From: DATFAS01 sp035254305
GTDB taxonomy: Bacteria > Bacillota > Bacilli > Aneurinibacillales > RAOX-1
NCBI GenBank assembly: GCA_035254305.1
Contig: DATFAS010000154.1
Location: forward strand, 1 to 7,960
Length of the DNA stretch: 7,960 bases
Direction: 5' to 3'
The translations under genes and the position numbers were made by a program. Below, in pieces: positions 1-5,088 of the stretch (the first letter of the stretch is position 1; the number at the start of each line of letters is the position of its first letter). The notes below the pieces were generated by a model that saw only the letters and a program-made list of their open reading frames with translations, was not told the origin of the DNA and did not search any database.

Positions 1-20
1 AAACACTTCAGAACGTATAC

Positions 21-53
21 GGAGAGCCTACTTCACGTAAGGGGCTCTTTTTT
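21..53 (+). terminator. Intrinsic terminator of a gene left of the window
   Basis: AGAGCC (23-28) pairs with GGCTCT (43-48), and a run of six T follows at 48-53. Inside the loop, short CTT/AAG pairing is possible. This is a standard Rho-independent terminator reading rightwards. The gene it ends is outside the window, since nothing coding is visible in bases 1-20. Confidence 0.8.
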
Positions 54-109
54 ATGTATCAATTCATCATGCCTAGAATGGCAATTGGAGGTATAAAAAT
101 AGGTAAGAG

Positions 110-138
110 ATGAAATTAGCCGTCTATTATTCTATAAT
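110..138 (+). promoter_or_regulatory. Candidate sigmaA promoter for the leader ORF and FusB-type gene
   Basis: A perfect -10 box TATAAT lies at 133-138, preceded by ATGAAA (4 of 6 to TTGACA) at 110-115 with the ideal 17-nt spacer. Transcription would start near 145, just before a strong ribosome binding site and the small ORF at 161. It would give the FusB-type gene a leader of about 200 nt. The call rests on consensus matching alone. Confidence 0.5.
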
Positions 139-160
139 ACAGGTTGTGGGGGTGATTTAG

Positions 161-214
161 ATGGCAAATAAAATTCAATTTGCCTGCATTAGTATCAGCT
201 CATGTAAAGCCTAA
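161..214 (+). CDS. Possible 17-residue leader peptide
   Basis: This short ORF, ATG to TAA, would encode MANKIQFACISISSCKA. It is unusually well set up for translation: the sequence at 147-156 matches the extended Shine-Dalgarno AGGAGGTGAT at 8 of 10 positions, at normal spacing, and a good promoter sits just upstream. I recognise no family. Its place between the promoter and a gene for a translation-factor-binding protein suggests a regulatory leader peptide, as used by many ribosome-targeting resistance genes. The stop codon lies inside an 11-nt palindrome, CCTAA-T-TTAGG (210-220). CCTAA could alternatively pair with TTAGG (330-334) at the ribosome binding site of the downstream gene. It could equally be a chance ORF or the decayed start of a small gene. 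Confidence 0.35.
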   Translation: MANKIQFACISISSCKA

Positions 215-219
215 TTTAG

Positions 220-267
220 GGGCGATACTTTGCATGAGGTGGTTGATTATTTAATAATAATTCGCCC
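220..267 (+). repeat. Inverted repeat in the FusB-type leader
   Basis: GGGCGA (220-225) pairs with TCGCCC (262-267). The 36-nt interval contains a smaller ATTAT/ATAAT inverted repeat near 247-259. No T-run follows, so it is not an intrinsic terminator. It lies between the possible leader ORF and the FusB-type gene, so it may be part of a folded leader RNA. A 6-bp stem across this gap is weak on its own. Confidence 0.3.
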
Positions 268-298
268 AAGTGACTTATAATCGTTCCTGATATTTGGC

Positions 299-326
299 TT
301 TACACCTATTTTCATTCTCTTATAAA
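299..326 (+). promoter_or_regulatory. Alternative promoter close to the FusB-type gene
   Basis: TTTACA (299-304, 5 of 6 to TTGACA) and TATAAA (321-326, 5 of 6 to TATAAT) are separated by 16 nt. The start point would fall near 333, inside the ribosome binding site at 332-336. The transcript would then have almost no room for its own Shine-Dalgarno sequence. That makes this promoter less attractive than the one at 110-138, despite its better -35 box. Confidence 0.25.
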
Positions 327-345
327 GATTTAGGAGTTGATATTT

Positions 346-999
346 ATGGTTGAACCATTTATGAGGAATCATCAATATAATTTGATTAAGAAGCAAGTGG
401 GAATCGTGCAACGTGCATTTCATACGGCTCTAGACCCTAAAGTATTGGAAGCTGTAAGATATAGTGCAGAAGATAAGATAATAGAGGCGTTTGCTACTAG
501 CACAGATAGGGAAAAACAAATTTTACAAAGAATTTCTGATTTATCTGAACCAGAAGAATTTCAACAGTATCTTCATTCTTTAGAGCCCTATATAGTAGAG
601 TTTCCGAACGTTACAGAAAACCAGCTAAAGAAATTATTTCCTAAGAACAAAAAGCTAAAGATTCCTGATTTGAGCACTATTGAATATCGTAAATTGACTT
701 ACCTAGGTTGGTTAGACATTTCAATAACTAAATGGTTTATGGTATATAGATTAAACGATCAAATCATTGGGATTGAAGGGAAATATACCCCTACAAATAA
801 AAAAGACGTATGTTCGCTATGTAAAGGACATGGGGAGGTAGCTTTGGTTACAGCCATATCCAAAACAAGACCTGCAAATTCATCACCAGATTATTATAAA
901 GCAGTCGGAAACTATATGTGTATCAATAGTAAACAATGCAACGGGAATATTACAGATGTTTCTTATTTGGAAAGATTTATTCAGAATGTCATAGGCTAA
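346..999 (+). CDS. FusB/FusC-family EF-G-binding protein with C-terminal zinc finger
   Basis: The 217-residue product matches the length and architecture of the FusB family (FusB itself is about 213 residues). An N-terminal helical domain begins with the family motif HQYN, and the C-terminal half carries a treble-clef zinc finger. The four zinc cysteines are C156 and C159 (CSLC) and C192 and C198 (CINSKQC), followed by the typical ITDVSYLERF segment. Family members bind elongation factor G in the cytoplasm and release it from the ribosome, which rescues translation stalled by fusidic acid. Chromosomal homologues are common in Bacillales and need not confer clinical-level resistance. I chose ATG 346 because AGGAG (332-336) lies 9 nt upstream and the N-terminus then matches FusB length. 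The in-frame TTG at 337 abuts the ribosome binding site and is unlikely. The gene appears to be a single-gene unit closed by its own terminator. Confidence 0.85.
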   Translation: MVEPFMRNHQYNLIKKQVGIVQRAFHTALDPKVLEAVRYSAEDKIIEAFATSTDREKQILQRISDLSEPEEFQQYLHSLEPYIVEFPNVTENQLKKLFPKNKKLKIPDLSTIEYRKLTYLGWLDISITKWFMVYRLNDQIIGIEGKYTPTNKKDVCSLCKGHGEVALVTAISKTRPANSSPDYYKAVGNYMCINSKQCNGNITDVSYLERFIQNVIG

Positions 1000-1010
1000 A
1001 AAGATTTTTC

Positions 1011-1050
1011 AAAATATCCTTTGGGTTACATTTCCCAAGGATATTTTATT
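1011..1050 (+). terminator. Terminator of the FusB-type gene
   Basis: AAAATATCCTT (1011-1021) pairs with AAGGATATTTT (1037-1047). GGG (1023-1025) pairs with CCC (1034-1036) after a one-base bulge at T1022, closing an 8-nt loop. The 3' arm is T-rich and the flank is ATTTTCC. It starts 12 nt after the stop codon. The A-rich 5' arm would also give a T-rich 3' arm on the other strand, so it may work in both directions. Confidence 0.75.
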
Positions 1051-1077
1051 TTCCAAGAAAAAAGGGCTGATGGACGG

Positions 1078-1164
1078 GATTATCGTTAAATAGAATAGTG
1101 AGATTATCTAACAATCATTTGAGGTACATGAAAAATATCTGTCAGATTATCTTACGATAAACAG
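1078..1164 (+). repeat. Three GATTATC repeats upstream of the HPr-like gene
   Basis: GATTATC occurs at 1078, 1102 and 1145. The second and third copies extend to 15-mers with 13 identities (1101-1115 and 1144-1158), spaced 43 nt, about four helical turns. The third copy is part of a dyad, TTATC-TTAC-GATAA (1147-1160), flanked by CTGT (1139-1142) and ACAG (1161-1164). The first copy continues as GATTATCGTTA, an 11-mer also found on the minus strand at 2912-2922 in the exporter/LysR promoter region. Regulatory binding sites are a reasonable inference. The 1048-1229 gap holds nothing else I can support and no clear promoter. Confidence 0.4.
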
Positions 1165-1229
1165 GAAATCATTTTTTTACTGCCTTATATTGTATTTAAG
1201 AACATATTTGAAATAAAAGGAAGTGGACG

Positions 1230-1472
1230 ATGATGATGTCCGAAATGGTAGTTCACAAATCAACATCATTTAAATTATTAGAGGAGATTGCGAGTCAATG
1301 TTCTGCTTTCGATTCGGACATTTACTTAATCAAAGGTGATCGCAAAGCTGATGCCAAGGATATTCTAGATCTCGTAACCTTATCACTGCATCCAGATGAT
1401 AAAATTGTTTTAATTGTTAATGGGCCTGATGCATATGATGTAGTTGAAATCGTTCGGATATTATTGAATTAG
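1230..1472 (+). CDS. HPr-like protein lacking the active-site histidine
   Basis: The 80-residue product has the size and pattern of the PTS phosphocarrier HPr. In particular, FDSDIYLIKGDRKADAKDIL (27-46) followed by a DLVTLSL stretch aligns well with the central part of Bacillus HPr. Canonical HPr has His15 (HARPA), phosphorylated by enzyme I, and Ser46, phosphorylated by HPr kinase. By hand alignment Ser13 falls at the His15 position and Asp44 at the Ser46 position, so neither normal phosphate transfer nor kinase control is possible as in HPr. It may be a regulatory or binding relative, analogous to Crh, which also lacks His15. The ribosome binding site AGGAAG (1218-1223) serves any of three consecutive ATGs (1230, 1233, 1236). 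ATG 1233 has the best spacing and would give 79 residues. No PTS genes are nearby. Confidence 0.75.
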   Translation: MMMSEMVVHKSTSFKLLEEIASQCSAFDSDIYLIKGDRKADAKDILDLVTLSLHPDDKIVLIVNGPDAYDVVEIVRILLN

Positions 1473-1511
1473 TATAGTAAGGCGTACCTATTGGTATACG
1501 CCTTACTATAC
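1472..1511. terminator. Long hairpin between convergent genes, probable terminator
   Basis: GTATAGTAAGGCG (1472-1484) pairs perfectly with 1499-1511 over 13 bp. TACC/GGTA (1485-1488, 1493-1496) add four more pairs around a 2-nt bulge, with a TATT loop. The left arm begins on the last base of the HPr-like stop codon. A seven-T run (1528-1534) lies 16 nt downstream, too far for a textbook intrinsic terminator. The strong stem between two converging genes still points to a shared terminator or RNA 3'-end stabiliser for both. Confidence 0.6.
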
Positions 1512-1567
1512 ACGACGACCAAAATCATTTTTTTCTACCATTACTCAAACTTTGATAGTAGCTTGAA

Positions 1568-2830
1568 TTATATTTTAGAATGAAATTCCATTCCTATCGA
1601 TACTAGCCATCCCACTGCTGCAAGAGCTGGTGGATATAAACATGCCCAGCCACTAAAGGGATATAGGATAATGCAGAAAATGAGTGAAACCAAAGCCATC
1701 CACCATCCATAATCCCATCTTCTCAATAATTTTAAAGCGGAGGCCATCGATATCATATAAAGAACGAGAAAGATGATGCTTGGCCATTGTATCATGGTTC
1801 CGAGATTCGGATTGAACAACCCATTGAATGTCAAAATGACAGTAAATACCACAGCTAACCCCGACAGCGCCATCACCGGTGTCTTGTAAATCGGATGTAA
1901 AGTAGCAAAGATTTCCGGAAAATCGCCCTCTCGCGCTTGTGCGTACACCATCCTAGAGAATCCAGCAATGTTCATGTGAATCCCACCAAAGGTGATCAGC
2001 AGAGCCAAAAATGCAGTTATGTAGGTTGCCAAAGGGCCAAAACCCTTACTGACAAGAATGATAAGAGGCGTGATCCCCACATCCGATCCGTATGCTAAAG
2101 TACCAACAGTGACAATAGCAAGTGCAACATATATAATACCAACCACTACCGGAGCAAGGCAGAGACTTAAGAACACATCTTTCACTGGGTTTTGAAATTC
2201 CTCCACCAAATGAACCACTATTTCCCATCCAACAAAGCACCAAAATATTGATACAGCCGCCATGCCAACGGGGAACCATCCTCGTGGTACAAAAGGGTGA
2301 AACGATTGCGATTCCACATAAGGAGACGCCGTAATCACTGCAAAAAGCAAAAGACCTGCTATGATGAAAACAATCGATACTTGTACCCAAGATGAGATCT
2401 CGATGCCACGAGCATTCAGAATCAGAGACGTACCAAGCATGGTCGCAGCTATAGCAGTCATCTCCAAGTTTGAAAGATGATATCCAGTACCTATATAATG
2501 GGCACCAACCAAGGCTATGATAGGAACTCCTACCGGAATGGTTCCAAGGAACAGCCATCCCGTGATACTGCCAACCATAGGACCGAAAGCTTCACGTGCA
2601 TAAGCTATGATGCCTCCTGCATTGGGAATTGTAGCCGCAAGCCGCCCGAGGGTAAGGGCTAAAGGAATCGCTAAAATGGACATTACAATCCACGCAATGA
2701 TGGATGCAGGACCAGCAACTTGAGCTGTTACTGCGGGTAAGATCAATATTCCTGATCCTAATACAGAACCGATGGCCATCGCTGTGCCTTGTTTCCAACT
2801 AATTGACCGTTTAAGCTTCACTTCTTCCAT
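1568..2830 (-). CDS. yjeH: YjeH-type amino-acid exporter (APC superfamily)
   Basis: The 420-residue integral membrane protein has about a dozen hydrophobic segments. The first helix carries the broken-helix substrate motif GSVLGSGIL (21-29), typical of the APC superfamily. Two stretches match the YjeH branch closely: GWLFLGTIPVGVP (91-103), and FWCFVGWE (196-203) followed by HL-EEF-NP-KD. E. coli YjeH exports methionine and branched-chain amino acids by proton-coupled transport. The same role is inferred here, but the substrate is not proven by sequence. I chose ATG 2830 because AGGAG (complement of 2839-2843) sits 8 nt before it. The in-frame GTG at 2839 overlaps that ribosome binding site. 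The gene is divergent from a LysR-type regulator and is probably controlled by it. Confidence 0.85.
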   Translation of the reverse strand: MEEVKLKRSISWKQGTAMAIGSVLGSGILILPAVTAQVAGPASIIAWIVMSILAIPLALTLGRLAATIPNAGGIIAYAREAFGPMVGSITGWLFLGTIPVGVPIIALVGAHYIGTGYHLSNLEMTAIAATMLGTSLILNARGIEISSWVQVSIVFIIAGLLLFAVITASPYVESQSFHPFVPRGWFPVGMAAVSIFWCFVGWEIVVHLVEEFQNPVKDVFLSLCLAPVVVGIIYVALAIVTVGTLAYGSDVGITPLIILVSKGFGPLATYITAFLALLITFGGIHMNIAGFSRMVYAQAREGDFPEIFATLHPIYKTPVMALSGLAVVFTVILTFNGLFNPNLGTMIQWPSIIFLVLYMISMASALKLLRRWDYGWWMALVSLIFCIILYPFSGWACLYPPALAAVGWLVSIGMEFHSKI

Positions 2831-2891
2831 CACCAACACTCCTATCGAAAAAACAAATCTCTTCCACTATGGTATATCGAAAGTTATAATC

Positions 2892-2921
2892 GTGTCATAT
2901 GATAATTTAGATAACGATAAT
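2892..2921 (+). promoter_or_regulatory. Candidate promoter of the LysR gene
   Basis: GTGTCA (2892-2897, 4 of 6 to TTGACA) and GATAAT (2916-2921, 5 of 6 to TATAAT) are separated by 18 nt. The start point would be near 2928, giving a very short leader before AGGAAG (2935-2940) and the ATG at 2948. The -10 box lies inside the palindrome at 2913-2925, which fits autoregulation. Confidence 0.35.
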
Positions 2922-2928
2922 CGTTCAA
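2899..2928 (-). promoter_or_regulatory. Candidate promoter of the exporter gene
   Basis: On the minus strand TTGAAC (complement of 2923-2928, 4 of 6 to TTGACA) and TATCAT (complement of 2899-2904, 5 of 6 to TATAAT) are separated by 18 nt. Transcription would start near 2892, about 60 nt before the chosen start codon. The -35 box overlaps the palindrome at 2913-2925. Confidence 0.4.
2913..2925. promoter_or_regulatory. Palindromic operator candidate, AACGATAATCGTT
   Basis: This is a perfect 13-nt palindrome, AACGAT-A-ATCGTT, in the spacer between the exporter and LysR genes. It overlaps the predicted LysR -10 box and the predicted exporter -35 box, so a protein bound here could affect both genes. 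It does not show the standard T-N11-A LysR signature clearly, so the identity of the binding protein is inferred from position. Ten of its 13 bases recur at 1078-1087. Confidence 0.45.
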
Positions 2929-2947
2929 ACCGATAGGAAGTGTATGC

Positions 2948-3838
2948 ATGGAGATAAAACAATTACAGACATTCTGGGTGTTGGCACAGGAACTGAGCTT
3001 TACGAAAACGGCACTAAAGTTAAACTATGCCCAGTCGAGTGTATCAGCCCAAATTCAAGGCCTTGAAGCTGAGTTCGGTACTTTGCTTTTTGAACGGATT
3101 GGTAAACGAATTACCTTAACCCAATCGGGAGTACGATTAAAGCGATATGCTGGAGAGATTCTTCGTCTTGTGGATGAGACACTCATAGCTGTTCCGGATG
3201 TGTGTGAACCTTCCGGGGCCATTACCATCGGGGCAGTAGAAAGTCTTTGTACCTACCGGCTATCTCCCATTCTTGGACAATACCGTTCTCTCTATCCAAA
3301 AGTTGAATTGATTTTCCGAACGGGCATTTGTTCAGACCTTCGTAAAGAAGTATCGAATGGGTCTTTAGATACAGCATTGACCCTTGAGCCAATAGTCTCA
3401 TTAGATACGCTGGTTTGTGAACCACTACTGAGAGAACCCATGCTTGTCGTTACACAGCCGAATCATCCTCTTGTCCATTACAAGCAAGTTCGACCAATGG
3501 ATCTTGAAGGAGAGACCATTCTTGTCACGGAACCGGGATGCAGTTACCGAGTGATGTTTGAACGGATTTTAGCTGAAGCAGGAATTAAAAATCCTATGAA
3601 AATCGAGTTTGCTAGTTTAGAGGCAATAAAACAATGTGCAATGGCGGGACTTGGTATCGCTGTGTTACCTGAAGTGGCGGTTGTCAAAGAAATAGAACAT
3701 CAGCAATTAATACCGCTTCATTGGGATGGCCCAGAGTTTAAAATCGTTACACAGATGTGGTGGCATAAAGACAAATGGATTTCACCAGCATTAAGTGCCT
3801 TTTTGGAAATGACAAAGCAATTTATCGTTAAGCCTTAG
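2948..3838 (+). CDS. LysR-family transcriptional regulator
   Basis: The 296-residue product has the usual LysR-type length and layout. An N-terminal winged helix-turn-helix (about residues 3-62) includes the hallmark SFTKTALKLNYAQSSVSAQI (17-36) and FGTLLFER (43-50). A linker helix follows, then a periplasmic-binding-protein-like effector domain from about residue 90 (AITIGAVESL) to the end, with the typical GLGIAVLPE segment. It acts in the cytoplasm as a DNA-binding tetramer. The ATG follows AGGAAG (2935-2940) by 7 nt. It is divergent from the amino-acid exporter, so the likely job is to switch on export when a particular amino acid accumulates, and to control its own gene. The effector cannot be read from sequence. 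Confidence 0.9.
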   Translation: MEIKQLQTFWVLAQELSFTKTALKLNYAQSSVSAQIQGLEAEFGTLLFERIGKRITLTQSGVRLKRYAGEILRLVDETLIAVPDVCEPSGAITIGAVESLCTYRLSPILGQYRSLYPKVELIFRTGICSDLRKEVSNGSLDTALTLEPIVSLDTLVCEPLLREPMLVVTQPNHPLVHYKQVRPMDLEGETILVTEPGCSYRVMFERILAEAGIKNPMKIEFASLEAIKQCAMAGLGIAVLPEVAVVKEIEHQQLIPLHWDGPEFKIVTQMWWHKDKWISPALSAFLEMTKQFIVKP

Positions 3839-3895
3839 ATGAAAAACATCTTATGTAGCATTTTGGAGATTCCGATTTTTAATATTTCTTGGTGC

Positions 3896-3935
3896 AATCC
3901 CCACTTATTTTCTTACAAACAGGTTGGGGGTTTTT
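3896..3935 (+). terminator. Terminator of the LysR gene
   Basis: AATCCCCA (3896-3903) pairs with TGGGGGTT (3925-3932), including one G-T pair, across a 21-nt loop. The downstream side is GGGGGTTTTT (3926-3935). The loop is longer than usual, but the G-run followed by a T-run is typical of an intrinsic terminator. It begins 57 nt after the LysR stop codon. Confidence 0.65.
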
Positions 3936-3943
3936 AAATAACT

Positions 3944-4014
3944 AAGTGGCAGTATTAAAAATCCAATACATGTTGTTTCATGATCATCTTTGATTTCATG
4001 AACACTAGCCACTT
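3944..4014. repeat. Nested imperfect inverted repeat, 71 nt
   Basis: The outer arms are AAGTGGCAGT (3944-3953) and ACT-A-GCCACTT (4004-4014), ten pairs with one bulged A. The inner arms, between 3975-3986 and 3991-4003, give eleven pairs with a one-base and a two-base bulge around a TCTT loop. On the left a 21-nt strand (3954-3974) stays unpaired, while the right arms are contiguous. It starts 9 nt after the LysR terminator T-run. It may be a structured RNA, an element end, or a remnant of a repeat family. I do not recognise it. Confidence 0.5.
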
Positions 4015-4743
4015 CATCTATCATCATATTATTTATTATAGGTTTTAATTGCATCCAGGTAAGATAAACGTTAATATGAAATGAATATCCAAAAACGCCA
4101 TCTGATGGTTAATTCGAGAGTGAAAACGTAAATTATTCCCCAATTTATATATGTAGGTTAACTAAAACCCCATAAAGCAAATCTCTTCTTTTAAATTTCA
4201 TAAACTCCCAGGATATTTAGCCTTCTAGGTTTGATATTACAGTGTGTTTAAATCTGTAATCTTTTTAACTATTATCATGGCCCATTAAGAAAAGTGGCGT
4301 ATGAAGCTTTTAAAATAACAATTTCAACCAAAAAATTCCATGTATGGTGCAAAATGAGGGTAATCCTACTATTTTAACGTATTACTTGTATTTTGAAACA
4401 TATAGATTATTTGCAAATACAACTAAAATATGACAAATATGGATAAAACGTAACATTTATCACGGTATTACGCAGTTAAAATATGTTAATATAATACTAA
4501 TATTTCAAATTTAGCTCTTCGTTAAATAGTGTAGGTTTATAGAAATATTACTAGTTTTATAAATGTAAAGTTCAATAATAGGCTATTTATACATTTTCTG
4601 TTATAAGAGAAGCCCTCTTGGACTGGTTTGTCTTCCTTAAGATAGAGGTGGTACCTATAGGTTGTGAAGACTATCAATAATCTAAGAAGGCCTAATGATT
4701 TCTGACTCTTCAGATACTTTGGTTCCCATTGTTTATTTGCAAT

Positions 4744-4772
4744 ATCATCCTAGTCTCTCCTAGAAGGATGAT
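4744..4772. repeat. Inverted repeat ATCATCCT/AGGATGAT
   Basis: ATCATCCT (4744-4751) and AGGATGAT (4765-4772) form an 8-bp perfect stem with a 13-nt loop. The loop also contains part of an alternative CTAG/CTAG pairing. There is no T-run on either side, so it is not a terminator. Role unknown. Confidence 0.35.
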
Positions 4773-4960
4773 GATCTAGAATAAGTGAAGACAGTTCCAC
4801 GTATGAAATTAAGATGAATATGCAATTTACCCCGTTGCTGATCAATTCTCGATTACTTTCAAATCATGGTTCTTTGTTACCAAGAGATGCTTAAAAAAGA
4901 CTTAGTCATTTTAGAACTAGTATAGGACATCCACTTTGGGAATATTCCAAACGTTGTTAT

Positions 4961-4989
4961 TTGGTGTGTGTCTATCTGAATCTTATAAA
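4961..4989 (+). promoter_or_regulatory. Candidate promoter of the hydrogenase operon
   Basis: TTGGTG (4961-4966) keeps the conserved TTG of the -35 box, and TATAAA (4984-4989) matches the -10 box at 5 of 6. The spacer is exactly 17 nt. The start point would be near 4996, giving a leader of about 93 nt that contains the hairpin at 5015-5045 and the ribosome binding site at 5073. It is the best sigmaA-like candidate close to the operon. Confidence 0.4.
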
Positions 4990-5014
4990 CTCAGCTATTT
5001 AGCAAGAAGCTGCC

Positions 5015-5045
5015 ATTTTGTTCGTTGAACTCTCAACGACAAAAT
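5015..5045 (+). promoter_or_regulatory. Leader hairpin upstream of the hydrogenase genes
   Basis: ATTTTG (5015-5020) plus TCGTTGA (5022-5028) pair with TCAACGA (5033-5039) plus CAAAAT (5040-5045). This gives 13 bp with a single bulged T5021 and an ACTC loop. No T-run follows, so it is not an intrinsic terminator. It ends 27 nt before the ribosome binding site. As RNA it could protect the transcript 5' end or be a regulatory element. As DNA the near-perfect dyad could be an operator. Confidence 0.5.
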
Positions 5046-5088
5046 AAAGATAGTGTATCTAATCAAAAAATAAGGTGGGATCATATGG

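Larger units (their letters stand above)
3936..5072. other. About 1.1 kb of AT-rich DNA with no supported gene
   Basis: No open frame here has a start, a ribosome binding site and recognisable protein sequence. The longest non-random-looking stretches are short: an open frame at 4582-4680 without a start codon, and one near 4775-4894 without a ribosome binding site. Neither resembles a family I know. The region contains a nested inverted repeat (3944-4014), an 11-bp palindrome CCATC-T-GATGG (4098-4108), a lone TATAAT (4490-4495), an 8-bp inverted repeat (4744-4751 with 4765-4772), a candidate promoter (4961-4989) and a leader hairpin (5015-5045). It could be decayed genes, a small-RNA locus, or a long control region for the hydrogenase operon. 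Confidence 0.6.

Noticed and set aside
2046..2798. Open frames on both strands inside the exporter gene (for example 2046-2558 minus and 2477-2662 plus)
   Set aside because: They overlap a complete, well-recognised membrane protein gene. Their translations are rich in Cys, Ser and His with no family resemblance, as expected for shadow frames.
3222..3425. 67-codon minus-strand frame inside the LysR gene
   Set aside because: It is fully within a clear LysR coding sequence and has no recognisable domain.
4643..4660. GAGGTGGTACC, resembling the T-box motif AGGGTGGNACCGCG
   Set aside because: The CGCG end is missing, there is no specifier stem or downstream terminator/antiterminator, and no amino-acid or tRNA-synthetase gene follows.
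4582..4680. 32-codon open stretch in the gene-free region, possible transposase remnant
   Set aside because: It has no start codon or ribosome binding site, and I cannot match it to any transposase family by eye; no terminal inverted repeats or target duplications were found.
4775..4894. Open frame of about 39 codons with an internal ATG
   Set aside because: No ribosome binding site, an ordinary length for chance, and no recognisable sequence.
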